A DNA stretch of 64,000 nt from an uncultured bacterium (GTDB lineage Bacteria > Verrucomicrobiota > Lentisphaeria > Victivallales > UBA1829): the NCBI GenBank assembly GCA_900548385.1, contig URKJ01000021.1, positions 18,001 through 82,000 of the forward strand, given 5' to 3'. This document shows positions 16,784 through 25,835 of this stretch, piece after piece (the stretch's first letter is position 1; the number at the start of each line of letters is the position of its first letter). The notes under the pieces are model-generated. The model had not been told where the DNA came from and ran no database searches. It saw only the letters and a list, made by a program, of their open reading frames with translations. The position numbers and the translations under genes were made by a program.

Positions 16784-16808
16784 CAAACCCGGCATACTGC
16801 CGGATTTG
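16784..16808 (-). terminator. Hairpin downstream of yggU
   Basis: CAAACCCGGCA (16784-16794) and TGCCGGATTTG (16798-16808) form an 11-bp stem with one G-U pair when read on the - strand. It has a 3-nt loop and lies 8 nt past the yggU-like stop. No T-run follows, so termination here is uncertain. Confidence 0.35.
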
Positions 16809-16816
16809 AATCTGCC

Positions 16817-17137
16817 TTATCGGATCTGAGCGCAAATGGTCATCCGGACCGTGTCTGCGGAAACTCCCGCGATTTCAAGAATCTTATTTTTGTTCGTCAT
16901 TCCGGATACAACGCTGACCGCTGATTTCGGACAGCGAAGCAGAGAGGCAAAGAATTCACAGAGGGCGGCATTGGCTTTGCCGTCCACCGGAGGAGCAGTC
17001 AAAGCGATCTTCAACGAACCATCTAAAATACCCGCAATCCTGCAGCGGGACGAGCGCGGCTGCACCCGGCAGGTTATGCGGGTGCAGCCGTTATGATCGG
17101 AAATAACAGCTGACAGTTCCGTTTCCGAAATTGCCAT
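16817..17137 (-). CDS. DUF167 / YggU family protein
   Basis: The protein has 106 residues from ATG 17137, one base after the ftsH stop. The longer frame upstream overlaps ftsH and is not needed. The family pattern is clear: CRVQPRSSRC, LKIALTAPPVDGKANAAL and VSVVSGMTNKNKILEI. DUF167 is a small conserved alpha/beta protein of unknown role. It is the second gene of the ftsH transcript. Confidence 0.9.
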   Translation of the reverse strand: MAISETELSAVISDHNGCTRITCRVQPRSSRCRIAGILDGSLKIALTAPPVDGKANAALCEFFASLLRCPKSAVSVVSGMTNKNKILEIAGVSADTVRMTICAQIR

Positions 17138-17138
17138 T

Positions 17139-19112
17139 TTATTCCGCTTTCGGAGTTTCGGCTCCGGAATCCTGAACGACCGGTTCCTCCCGGTGAACAG
17201 GCGGCATACCGAGAAGTGCACGGATCTCCGCCGCGTCCAGGGTCTCTTTTTCGAGAAGGGCATTTGCCAGTTTGTCGAGTTCATCCCGGTGATCGGTCAG
17301 GATCTTCGTCGCAGTGGCTTTTGCCTCCATGACAAGCCGTTTGACTTCCAGGTCGATTTCACGGGCGGTTTCTTCGCTGAACGACTCGTTACGGGTGATG
17401 TCGCGTCCGAGATAAATGTGATCGGCACGTTCCCCGTACTGAACCACACCGAGCTTGTCGCTCATGCCGTAAGCGCAAACCATCGCTCTGGCAACTTTGG
17501 TTGCATGTTCAATATCAGCCGCGGCACCGCTGGTGATGTCGCCGAGAACGAGCTCTTCGGCAACACGCCCGCCCATTGAGAGCGCCATGGAGTCGAGCAT
17601 TTCCAGACGGCTCTGCGAATAACGGTCCTCATCCGGCATCATCATCGTAACACCAAGAGCGGGACCACGCGGAATGATTGTGACTTTATGCAGGCTCATA
17701 GCGTGTTTACAGTGCAGATTGACGATCGCATGTCCGGCCTCGTGCCACGCGGTGAGACGGCGTTCCCGCTCGGAAATCTTGCGGCTTCTGCGTTCACGTC
17801 CCCAGCAGACTTTATCGCGCGCCTCCTCCAGATCCGCCTGAATCGCGGCCTTGCGGTCGTTGCGGGCGGCAAGCAGGGCTGCTTCATTGATCAGATTCGC
17901 AAGGTCCGCACCGCTGAATCCGGACGTGCTTCTGGCGATGACATCCAAATCCACGGAAGGATCCAGTTTAATATTTTTCGCATGGACATTCAGGATCATG
18001 CGGCGTCCGCGAATATCGGGGAGATCCATCACGATCTGACGGTCAAAACGTCCGGGGCGCAGCAATGCCGGATCGAGCACATCCGCCCGGTTGGTCGCGG
18101 CAAGCACGATCACGCCTTCCTGTGTCTCAAGACCGTCCATTTCCACGAGCATGGCGTTCAAGGTCTGTTCCCGCTCGTCATGACCTCCGCCAATTCCGGT
18201 GAAGCGGGAACGGCCGACCGCATCAATTTCATCAATAAAGATCAGGCACGGCGCATTTTTACGCGCCTGTTCAAACATATCGCGAACACGACTGGCGCCA
18301 ACGCCAACAAACATTTCCACAAAATCCGATCCGCTGATCGCAAAAAACGGAACGTTCGCCTCCCCCGCGACGGCTTTCGCCATCAGGGTTTTACCGGTTC
18401 CCGGAGGACCGAGCAGCAAAGCGCCTTTCGGAATCTTTCCGCCGAGCATTTTGTATTTGAGAGGATCTTTGAGATAATCAACGATCTCCTTTGTTTCCTC
18501 TTTGGCTTCGTCACAGCCGGCAACGTCGTCGAATTTCTTTTTATTTTCATCGGCGGTGATCATGCGGGCACGGCTCTTGCCGAACTGCATGGCGCCTTTT
18601 CCCGCCATTTTCAGCTGACGCGAAAACAGGAAATAGATGAACGCGATGATCAGCATTCCGATCACCAGATTGACGATCAGGTTGGTCCACCAGCTGTCGC
18701 GCTGAAGGACCTCCACCTGTTTCAGTTTGTTCAGTCCCGTCATGATCGCCGGCGTTTTGATCACTCTGGCGGAATAGTAAAGTTTTCCGCCGGTTTTGCC
18801 TGCCGGAAGCGTCAGATCGGTTTCCGACGGAGAGACGGGAGAAGCCTTGAACTCCCCTTTGATGTCCATAACATCGTCGGAATCCGGCGTAATTACAGCG
18901 CTGACCACATTGCCAACCGCCAGATTCTGCTCAAACTCTGTCTGATTCCATTCGATCCGGTTTCCGACGGACGGATTGTATTTGTAAACAAAAAGCGTCA
19001 CCATCATCATGATGACAAGCAGCCAGATGAATACGGACATCGGCGGTCTGCGGGAAGGCAGACCGGACCGGTTCATCGGCGGCGGTGTGTGTTTTTCCGG
19101 TTCATTACTCAT
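17139..19112 (-). CDS. ftsH: ATP-dependent zinc metalloprotease FtsH
   Basis: The protein has 657 residues. It is a membrane-bound AAA+ protease that degrades misfolded membrane and short-lived regulatory proteins. TM1 is at about 27-43, a non-cytoplasmic domain at 45-140, TM2 at 143-163, then the AAA module with Walker A GPPGTGKT (235-242), Walker B IFIDEID (291-297) and the SRH arginines (NRADVLDPALLRPGRFDR). The zinc protease motif is HEAGH (457-461). All active-site residues are present. The start is ATG 19112, preceded by AAAAGG. yggU follows one base after its stop. Confidence 0.98.
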   Translation of the reverse strand: MSNEPEKHTPPPMNRSGLPSRRPPMSVFIWLLVIMMMVTLFVYKYNPSVGNRIEWNQTEFEQNLAVGNVVSAVITPDSDDVMDIKGEFKASPVSPSETDLTLPAGKTGGKLYYSARVIKTPAIMTGLNKLKQVEVLQRDSWWTNLIVNLVIGMLIIAFIYFLFSRQLKMAGKGAMQFGKSRARMITADENKKKFDDVAGCDEAKEETKEIVDYLKDPLKYKMLGGKIPKGALLLGPPGTGKTLMAKAVAGEANVPFFAISGSDFVEMFVGVGASRVRDMFEQARKNAPCLIFIDEIDAVGRSRFTGIGGGHDEREQTLNAMLVEMDGLETQEGVIVLAATNRADVLDPALLRPGRFDRQIVMDLPDIRGRRMILNVHAKNIKLDPSVDLDVIARSTSGFSGADLANLINEAALLAARNDRKAAIQADLEEARDKVCWGRERRSRKISERERRLTAWHEAGHAIVNLHCKHAMSLHKVTIIPRGPALGVTMMMPDEDRYSQSRLEMLDSMALSMGGRVAEELVLGDITSGAAADIEHATKVARAMVCAYGMSDKLGVVQYGERADHIYLGRDITRNESFSEETAREIDLEVKRLVMEAKATATKILTDHRDELDKLANALLEKETLDAAEIRALLGMPPVHREEPVVQDSGAETPKAE

Positions 19113-19243
19113 TCGTTTTTACCTTTTCTCTCTTACACTGGAACGGAGCGTTCCGTGTATTTTTCTTAATATACGGCGATAACGCCGGAAAAAAACCGAC
19201 GCCTATGCAATGATTCATCAGGGGGAGATGAAAACAGCGTATT

Positions 19244-19762
19244 TTATTTTTTGGACAGCAGAATCACGACGAACGCAATGCCGGCAATGATCAGCAGGGT
19301 CAACAGACCGAGCAGAGCAATAATCACAATGGGAACCCAGCTTTTCTTCTGGCTTCTGCCCTGTGATACTGTTTCCAGGCGCTGAAGGGTGGAAGTCCCC
19401 ACAGTCGACGTGGAAGTAATGTCGATCTTCGTCATGGTTTTCAGTTCGCGGGTACTGCTTTTTTCCTGGCAGTCATACAGCATTTCCACGTTTCCGAGCT
19501 GGATCATATCCGAACTTTTCAATTCAACATCTTCCGTAACCGGCACATTATTGACTTTTGAGCCGTTGGTGGAATTACGGTCCCGCAGAATATAGGTGGC
19601 TCCTTTTTTGATAAAATCAGCGTGATAAGAACTGATGGACGGGTCCTTGATGCAGATATCCCGCGCGTCAACGCGTCCGGCTGTATGCAAATCCTTGGTC
19701 AATTCAAAGACTTTTCCTCTGAACTGTTCCGACAAAACAATCAATTTTGGTGTTTCAGACAT
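19244..19762 (-). CDS. FHA-domain membrane protein
   Basis: The protein has 172 residues. Residues 5-95 form an FHA domain, which binds phosphothreonine: AGRVDARDICIKDPSISSYHADF and DRNSTNGSKVNN carry the conserved GR, SS.H and NG residues. A Ser/Thr-rich linker (100-140) and one C-terminal TM (about 144-168) follow, so the FHA domain probably faces the cytoplasm. The TM ends in a short KK tail. FHA proteins usually partner Ser/Thr kinases; none is encoded nearby. The start has TGAGGAG upstream. It has its own promoter and stands alone. Confidence 0.9.
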   Translation of the reverse strand: MSETPKLIVLSEQFRGKVFELTKDLHTAGRVDARDICIKDPSISSYHADFIKKGATYILRDRNSTNGSKVNNVPVTEDVELKSSDMIQLGNVEMLYDCQEKSSTRELKTMTKIDITSTSTVGTSTLQRLETVSQGRSQKKSWVPIVIIALLGLLTLLIIAGIAFVVILLSKK

Positions 19763-19809
19763 GGCAACTCCTCATAGGCTTGCTGTTACGCAAATTACTG
19801 TCACCCCGG

Positions 19810-19838
19810 AACATAACGCTATTTAGCCCCGTTGTCAA
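19810..19838 (-). promoter_or_regulatory. Promoter of the FHA gene
   Basis: On the - strand, TTGACA (19838-19833), 17 nt, TATGTT (19815-19810), about 48 nt before the ATG. Confidence 0.6.
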
Positions 19839-19891
19839 TCGGAAAAACAAGAAAAAAATGAAAAAAAACAGGATTTTATTTTATTTTTTTC

Positions 19892-19920
19892 AAAAAAAGG
19901 ACTGGAAAATTTGCCAGTCC
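19892..19920 (-). terminator. Terminator-like hairpin between FHA gene and tig
   Basis: GGACTGG (19899-19905) pairs with CCAGTCC (19914-19920), loop 8 nt. Read on the - strand it is followed by seven T's. It lies upstream of the FHA promoter, so it would stop leftward transcripts entering from the tig side. On the + strand it sits just before a TATATT (19925-19930) that may be the tig -10 box. Confidence 0.5.
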
Positions 19921-19998
19921 GGGCTATATTCATAAGTTCAGTAGTTTTTTAACAACACGCTTTGTGTCAAAACGTAAACATAATGAAAGGTGGATCAG

Positions 19999-21321
19999 AT
20001 GTCTGCTGACTCTTTGAAAAACGCGATTCAAGTCGAATACAAGGAAACTGCGCCCTGCACTCAGGAGGTCGCGGTGAAAGTCCCTGCCGCGGAAGTTGAA
20101 AAAACTTTTAATGATATTGTCAAAGAAGTTTCCCGTGAAGTTCAGATTCAGGGATTCCGCAAGGGCAAAGTTCCCGCCGCGATCGTAAAAGCGCGCTTTG
20201 CGCAGAACATCGTCGAAGATGCCGCCAAACAGCTTCAGAATGCCGCAATCGAAAAGGTTCAGAGCGAACGCGATCTCGTTGCGGTTACCGCTCTTGACGA
20301 CGACAAGAAAGCTCCGGAAGCCAAACAGGAATACAGCTTCAAAATCACGATCGAAGTCGCTCCCGAAATCAATCTTCCGGATTACAAAAAGCTCTCCATC
20401 GAAGTGCCGAAAGGCGAAGATGCTGCAAAGCTGATCGAAGAACGCATTGCGAACTTGAAAGATATTTATGCGGATGACGTCAAAGTCGAAACGGAATCCG
20501 TCAGCGGCGACATGCTGAAAGTTTCCTATGAATCCGATTTTGTTCCGGCGGAAGACGCCTCTCCCGCTCTCAAACGCATGGCGAAAGCCGATGAGGCATG
20601 GATCTGGCTGCATGATCCCGAATACGTTCCCGGCGCGAATGCCGCTCTGACCGGAGCCAAAGCCGGCGACGTCAAAGAGTTTACCTCCGAATTCCCCGCC
20701 GACTGGCGCGAATCCGGACTTGCCGGAAAAACGGTCAAATACACCGTTAAAATCAACGAAGTCCAGCGCAAGCAGCCGATCACCGACGATGCGGTTCTGG
20801 CGGAAAAACTGCACATGGAATCGTTTGACAAGCTCAAAGAAGAGATCAGCAAATCCATTGACGCCAAGATCGAAAGCGACCGCAAAAACGCTGCCCGTGA
20901 AAAAGTTCTTGACATCCTGATGGAAAAAGCCGGTGATTTCACCCTGCCGAAATCCATCCTTGACGGGGAAACCGAACGGGAATTCACCAAGCTCGCCAAT
21001 CAGCTTGTCCGCAGCGAAGCAGATGTTGAAAAATTCAAATCCGAAAAAGACAAACATCTGGAAGAAGCCAAAAAAGAGGCGGAAAAGAATCTGAAACGCT
21101 TCTTCGTCATCAAGAAAATTGCGACGGCGGAAAAAGTCGAAGTTTCCAAGAATGAGTTTGATAACCAGATCAAACAGATGAGCTCCTATTTCGGCTACAA
21201 GGAAAAGGATGTTCTGAAAGCCATTCAGCGCAACGGCGCGATCGGAGAAATCCACGCGGACCTCCTCACCGGAAAGGTCCTTGATCACATCGTTGCAACC
21301 GCGGACATCAAAGAAATCTGA
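19999..21321 (+). CDS. tig: Trigger factor
   Basis: The protein has 440 residues from ATG 19999, chosen because AAAGGTGG lies just upstream; a GTG at 19990 is in frame but falls inside that site. It is a ribosome-associated chaperone and prolyl isomerase. The N-terminal ribosome-binding signature IQGFRKGKVPAAIV is at about 53-66, a middle FKBP-like region is diverged, and the long charged helical C-terminal chaperone domain is typical. It heads the usual tig-clpP-clpX cluster, linking nascent-chain folding with degradation. Confidence 0.95.
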   Translation: MSADSLKNAIQVEYKETAPCTQEVAVKVPAAEVEKTFNDIVKEVSREVQIQGFRKGKVPAAIVKARFAQNIVEDAAKQLQNAAIEKVQSERDLVAVTALDDDKKAPEAKQEYSFKITIEVAPEINLPDYKKLSIEVPKGEDAAKLIEERIANLKDIYADDVKVETESVSGDMLKVSYESDFVPAEDASPALKRMAKADEAWIWLHDPEYVPGANAALTGAKAGDVKEFTSEFPADWRESGLAGKTVKYTVKINEVQRKQPITDDAVLAEKLHMESFDKLKEEISKSIDAKIESDRKNAAREKVLDILMEKAGDFTLPKSILDGETEREFTKLANQLVRSEADVEKFKSEKDKHLEEAKKEAEKNLKRFFVIKKIATAEKVEVSKNEFDNQIKQMSSYFGYKEKDVLKAIQRNGAIGEIHADLLTGKVLDHIVATADIKEI

Positions 21322-21359
21322 GTCCGTTTAAACGAGTTATTCAAGAAAGAGAGAATCGC

Positions 21360-21959
21360 ATGATAAAAAATTCAATGCTTGTTCCCATGGTCGTCGAACA
21401 GACCGGTCAGGGGGAACGCGGATATGATATTTATTCCCGTCTGCTGAAAGACCGGATCATCCTTCTCGGCACCCCGATTGACGACACCGTGGCAAATCTG
21501 ATTGTTGCGGAACTGCTCTATCTCCAGTCGGAAGACCCGAAAAAAGATATTGATCTTTATATCAACAGTCCCGGCGGGGTCATCACCTCCGGACTCGCGA
21601 TTCTCGACTGCATGAAAGTGATTTCCTGCGACGTCAAGACCTACTGCGTCGGTCAGGCCGCGAGCATGGCGGCAGTCTTGCTCTGTGCGGGCGCCAAAGG
21701 CAAACGGTTCGCCCTGCCCAACGCACGGGTCATGATCCATCAGCCGCGCGGCGGATCCGAGGGAACCGCCGCGGACATAGACATTCAGGCGAAGGAGATC
21801 CTTGCCATGAGAAGCAAACTGAACAAGATCATCGCGGACGCGACCGGACAGACGGTCCAGAAAGTTTCGCGCGACACCGACCGCGACTATTTCATGTCCG
21901 CGGAAGAAGCGTTGAAATACGGTATTGTTGACAGCATCATTCCACACCGCGCAATCTGA
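21360..21959 (+). CDS. clpP: ATP-dependent Clp protease proteolytic subunit
   Basis: The protein has 199 residues. It is a serine protease forming the ClpP chamber. The catalytic triad is visible: Ser102 in GQAASMAAVLL, His127 in MIHQPRGG, Asp172 in RDTDRD. The YINSPGG oxyanion-loop motif is at 67-73. The start follows AAGAAAGAGAG. It lies 38 nt after tig and 10 nt before clpX. Confidence 0.98.
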   Translation: MIKNSMLVPMVVEQTGQGERGYDIYSRLLKDRIILLGTPIDDTVANLIVAELLYLQSEDPKKDIDLYINSPGGVITSGLAILDCMKVISCDVKTYCVGQAASMAAVLLCAGAKGKRFALPNARVMIHQPRGGSEGTAADIDIQAKEILAMRSKLNKIIADATGQTVQKVSRDTDRDYFMSAEEALKYGIVDSIIPHRAI

Positions 21960-21969
21960 GAGGCTTTGA

Positions 21970-23274
21970 ATGGCGAACGATAAATTCGACAACGAAATCC
22001 CCCATTGTTCATTCTGCGGGCGTGGGGCGGATGATCCGGGCGTGGGACAGATCGTCTCCAGTCCGCTCGGCGCTTCCATCTGCTCCGAATGCCTGAAAGC
22101 ATGCGAAGAAGTACTGAATCCGTCACAGAAGAAGAAAGTAAAAGCGGCGGAAAGCACCAAAGATCCCATCGCGGAACTCAAAGTGCCCAAACCGGCGGAG
22201 ATCAAAGCGGAACTCGACAAATTCGTGATCGGACAGAACGATGCGAAAAAGATTCTTTCCGTTGCCGTGCACAATCATTACAAGCGGCTTCAGACACATT
22301 CCCCGTCCATTGCGGACGACGGCGTGGATATTGAAAAAAGCAATGTCCTGCTGATCGGTCCCACCGGATGCGGAAAAACCCTGCTTGCCCGCACGATGGC
22401 AAAACTGCTCGACGTGCCGTTCTGTATCGCCGACGCAACCACGCTGACCGAAGCGGGATATGTCGGAGAAGATGTGGAAAACATCATTCTCCGTCTGCTC
22501 CAGGCTGCGGACGGCGATGTCGCCCGCGCACAGATCGGCATCATCTATGTGGATGAAATCGACAAGATCGCGAAGAAGAGCGAAAACGTTTCCATTACCA
22601 GGGACGTTTCCGGCGAAGGCGTGCAGCAGGCTTTGCTGAAAATTCTGGAAGGCACGATTGCCAATGTTCCCCCGAAAGGCGGACGCAAACATCCGAATCA
22701 GGACTATATTCAGGTGGACACCACCAATATTCTGTTCATCTGCGGCGGCGCGTTCGTGGGGCTTGACAAAATCATTCAGCGGCGGATCGGCAAACGGGTC
22801 CTCGGCTTCAACCGGCAGCAGTCGGATGTTCAGCAGGCGATTGAGCTGGACAGCTCCAAGGCGCTTGCCCATGCCGAACCGGAAGATCTCGTCCGTTACG
22901 GTGTGATACCGGAATTCATCGGGCGGCTTCCCGTTGTAACAGCGCTCCAGCCTCTCAACAAAGAGGATTTGATGAAAATTCTCGTCGAACCGAAAAATGC
23001 GATTACCAAGCAGTATGAAAAACTGCTGGCGATGGAAGGCGTGAAACTTGTGTTCGAACGGGATGCCTTGGAAGCCATTGCGCAGAAAGCCTGCGATAAA
23101 GGGACCGGAGCCCGCGGTCTCCGTTCCATCATTGAAAAACTGATGCTTGACATGATGTTCGACCTGCCGTCGCGCAGCGATGTCGAAACCTGCGTCATTA
23201 CGCGTAAAACGGTGGAATCCGGCGAACCGGAACTCATCAAACGCAAAATCAGAACACCCCGAAAGAGTGTTTGA
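21970..23274 (+). CDS. clpX: Clp protease ATP-binding subunit ClpX
   Basis: The protein has 434 residues. It is an AAA+ unfoldase that feeds substrates to ClpP. The N-terminal zinc-binding domain (CSFC ... CSEC) recognises substrates and adaptors. Walker A GPTGCGKT, Walker B IIYVDEIDKIA, the RKHPNQDY region, the IGF-type loop (RVLGFNR) that docks to ClpP, and the sensor-2 GTGARGLRS are all present. ATG lies 10 nt after the clpP stop, in the same transcript. Confidence 0.98.
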   Translation: MANDKFDNEIPHCSFCGRGADDPGVGQIVSSPLGASICSECLKACEEVLNPSQKKKVKAAESTKDPIAELKVPKPAEIKAELDKFVIGQNDAKKILSVAVHNHYKRLQTHSPSIADDGVDIEKSNVLLIGPTGCGKTLLARTMAKLLDVPFCIADATTLTEAGYVGEDVENIILRLLQAADGDVARAQIGIIYVDEIDKIAKKSENVSITRDVSGEGVQQALLKILEGTIANVPPKGGRKHPNQDYIQVDTTNILFICGGAFVGLDKIIQRRIGKRVLGFNRQQSDVQQAIELDSSKALAHAEPEDLVRYGVIPEFIGRLPVVTALQPLNKEDLMKILVEPKNAITKQYEKLLAMEGVKLVFERDALEAIAQKACDKGTGARGLRSIIEKLMLDMMFDLPSRSDVETCVITRKTVESGEPELIKRKIRTPRKSV

Positions 23275-23279
23275 ATCCT

Positions 23280-23317
23280 CCGTGCGGTTCCGGTTGTCAG
23301 AACCGCACGGTAATTTA
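23280..23317 (+). terminator. Terminator after clpX
   Basis: CCGTGCGGTTC (23280-23290) pairs exactly with GAACCGCACGG (23300-23310), loop 9 nt, followed by TAATTTATT. The T-rich tail is weak, so some read-through into proB is possible. Confidence 0.7.
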
Positions 23318-23330
23318 TTGAGATAAGATC

Positions 23331-24470
23331 ATGGAAAAGAACATTCAGATCCGAAAAGAGTTGGTTTCATCCTGTAAACGTATTGTTATCAAAGCCGGAA
23401 CCCGTCTGCTGACCGATCCGGAAGCATTGGCGCTTCTGATCCGGCAGATCAAAAGCGTCCGGGATTCGGGAATTCAGGTTCTTTTGGTTTCTTCCGGAGC
23501 GGTCGGCACCGGAATGCGGACCCTCGGCCTCAGGAAGCGTCCGCGCAAACTCTCCGAGGTTCAGGCACTGGCGGCAATCGGGCAGATCCGCCTGATGTCC
23601 GTTTATGAAGCGGAGTGTGAGCGTCTCGGTTTTCATGCGGCACAGATTCTGCTTACGGCGGACGATCTCCGTTCCCGTGAACGTCATCTGAACGCTCTTA
23701 ACTGTATTGAGGCGCTGCTGGCTCAGGATATTTTGCCGATCATCAACGAAAACGATCCGATATCCGTTGATGAACTGAAATTCGGCGACAACGATATTCT
23801 TGCGGCCCTGTTGGCATCCATGACCCGTTCCGATCTGGCAATTATTCTGACCACGGTGGACGGACTCATGCGTCCGAATCCGGATGGTACGCTGGGCGAG
23901 CGCATTTCGCTCGTTCAGGGAGTAACCGACGAACAGCGCAGCATGGCAAACGGAACCGATGACGCCAGTATGTCCATCGGCGGTATGAAATCGAAGCTCC
24001 GCTGTGCGGAAATCCTCAATTCCGCGGGGGAATGTCTTTGGATTGCTTCCGGCAAAGACCCGCATGTGATCGAAAAGATCTTCAACGGAGAAGACGTCGG
24101 CACGGTCTTCATCCCGAAACACCGGGCCAAAGTCGAATCGAAAAAACGCTGGATCGCCACGTTCGCCAGAACCAGCGGAAAACTGATCGTCGACTCCGGC
24201 GCGGTCCGCGCTCTGGAAACCCACGGGAGCAGTCTGCTGCCGGCCGGATTGAAATTCGTTCAGGGAACTTTCAAACGCGGAAGCGTTGTGGAAATATGTT
24301 CACTGGAAGGAGAAACCATCGGCAAAGGACTCGTCAATTTCAGTTCCGAGGATTGCACCCGTCTGATCGGCTGTCAGAGCGCGAAAATCCATGATATACT
24401 CCGCAGCGACGCCGATCATGAACTCATTCACCGCAACAATATGGCAATCCTCAAAGACGCGGAAGAATAA
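23331..24470 (+). CDS. proB: Glutamate 5-kinase with PUA domain
   Basis: The protein has 379 residues. It phosphorylates glutamate in the first step of proline synthesis. The amino-acid-kinase fold is at residues 15-265: IVIKAGTRLL, VSSGAVGTGM, INENDPISVDELKFGDND and the GGMKSKLRCAE nucleotide motif. A C-terminal PUA domain (about 285-370: LIVDSGAVRAL, SLLPAGLKFVQGTFKRG) matches the long bacterial form. proA is not adjacent. The next gene, miaB, starts 3 nt after its stop. Confidence 0.95.
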   Translation: MEKNIQIRKELVSSCKRIVIKAGTRLLTDPEALALLIRQIKSVRDSGIQVLLVSSGAVGTGMRTLGLRKRPRKLSEVQALAAIGQIRLMSVYEAECERLGFHAAQILLTADDLRSRERHLNALNCIEALLAQDILPIINENDPISVDELKFGDNDILAALLASMTRSDLAIILTTVDGLMRPNPDGTLGERISLVQGVTDEQRSMANGTDDASMSIGGMKSKLRCAEILNSAGECLWIASGKDPHVIEKIFNGEDVGTVFIPKHRAKVESKKRWIATFARTSGKLIVDSGAVRALETHGSSLLPAGLKFVQGTFKRGSVVEICSLEGETIGKGLVNFSSEDCTRLIGCQSAKIHDILRSDADHELIHRNNMAILKDAEE

Positions 24471-24473
24471 GCC

Positions 24474-25799
24474 ATGAACATCTATATCAAGACCTATGGC
24501 TGTCAGATGAATGAACGCGACAGCGATGCCGCCGCCGCAATGCTTGCCGCAGACGGTCATGTCATTGTGCATTCCGAAGACGATGCCGACCTGATCATTC
24601 TCAACACATGCAGTGTGCGCGATCAGGCCGAGCGGAAAGCCATCGGCAAACTCGGCATTCTGAAACGGCTGAAAGAAGAACATCCGCAGCTGCAGTTCGG
24701 TATCATGGGATGTATGGCGCAGAGCCGCGGAGCTGAACTGCTGAAATCCATTCCCCACCTCAATTTTGCCGTCGGGACCGACAAGATCCATGAACTTCCG
24801 GAAATTGTTGCCGGACTTGCAAAGGCTGGAAAGATCGAATCCACCGGACATGACACTCTGAGCGATGTGGACGGGATTGACGCCCATACGGTCAAACACG
24901 GATTCTCGGATTTTATTTCGATTATGCGCGGCTGCAACCGGTTCTGTTCGTACTGTATCGTGCCTTATGCCCGCGGACGCGAGCGCAGCCGTTCCCCGGA
25001 AGGGATTCTGGAAGAGGCGCGCAAACTGGCGGAATCCGGAGTGAAAGAGATCATGCTTCTCGGTCAGAATGTGGCGGCATACGGAATTGACGGGATTACG
25101 TTTCCCGACGACCATTCCCCGTTTGCAGAATTGCTGGAGGCGCTGGCGCGGATTGACGGGATCAAGCGGATCCGCTTCACCTCCCCTCACCCGGCATTTT
25201 TCAACACGCGCCTGATCGACGCGATCGCAAACACGCCGAAAGTCTGCAACAGCATCCATCTGCCGCTGCAATCCGGTTCGGACCGGATCCTCAAAGCGAT
25301 GAACCGTCCCTACACGGCGGAACAGTATATGCGTATCGTCAACCGGCTCAAAGAAAAATGCGGAGAGATCGCGTTTTCAACGGACATCATCGTCGGATTC
25401 CCCGGTGAAACAGACGGGGATTTTGAAGAAACGCGGAAACTCATGAATGAAGTCGGCTACGACAATGCTTACATTTTCAAATACTCGCCGCGCAAAGGCA
25501 CAAAAGCCGCGGAACAGATGCCGGACGACGTCCCGCAGAGTGTCAAGGAAGAACGCAACCAGATTCTTCTTGCCGATCTGGCGAAAAGTTCCGAACGTGC
25601 GAATGACAAATTCGTCGGCCGCACACTTGAAGTCCTCGCGGAAGGAGTCAGCAAACGCAACGCCTCCCGGTGGAGCGGACGGACCGAATTAAGCAAACTC
25701 GTCGTCTTTGAACCGGATGCGGCGATCCGCCCCGGCGATCTGGTACAGGTCCGCATCAATCATGCCACAGCCATGACGCTGTTCGGCACACTGCTCTGA
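24474..25799 (+). CDS. miaB: tRNA-2-methylthio-N6-isopentenyladenosine synthase
   Basis: The protein has 441 residues. It is a radical-SAM enzyme that adds the 2-methylthio group to i6A37 in tRNA. The N-terminal UPF0004 domain has the first cluster cysteines (TYGCQMN, NTCSVRDQA, MGCMAQ). The radical-SAM motif is CNRFCSYCIVPYARGRERSR, and a TRAM domain lies at the C-terminus. The residues fit MiaB rather than MtaB or RimO. It follows proB by 3 nt. It is convergent with the lptF-like gene. Confidence 0.95.
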   Translation: MNIYIKTYGCQMNERDSDAAAAMLAADGHVIVHSEDDADLIILNTCSVRDQAERKAIGKLGILKRLKEEHPQLQFGIMGCMAQSRGAELLKSIPHLNFAVGTDKIHELPEIVAGLAKAGKIESTGHDTLSDVDGIDAHTVKHGFSDFISIMRGCNRFCSYCIVPYARGRERSRSPEGILEEARKLAESGVKEIMLLGQNVAAYGIDGITFPDDHSPFAELLEALARIDGIKRIRFTSPHPAFFNTRLIDAIANTPKVCNSIHLPLQSGSDRILKAMNRPYTAEQYMRIVNRLKEKCGEIAFSTDIIVGFPGETDGDFEETRKLMNEVGYDNAYIFKYSPRKGTKAAEQMPDDVPQSVKEERNQILLADLAKSSERANDKFVGRTLEVLAEGVSKRNASRWSGRTELSKLVVFEPDAAIRPGDLVQVRINHATAMTLFGTLL

Positions 25800-25835
25800 A
25801 GCTTCATCCTTTTCAGAAAATATCCCGGAAGCCAA

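Noticed and set aside
17688..21288. Long frames opposite ftsH (17688-19169) and tig (19930-21288)
   Set aside because: Antisense shadows; rich in His, Phe or Arg, with no recognisable motif.
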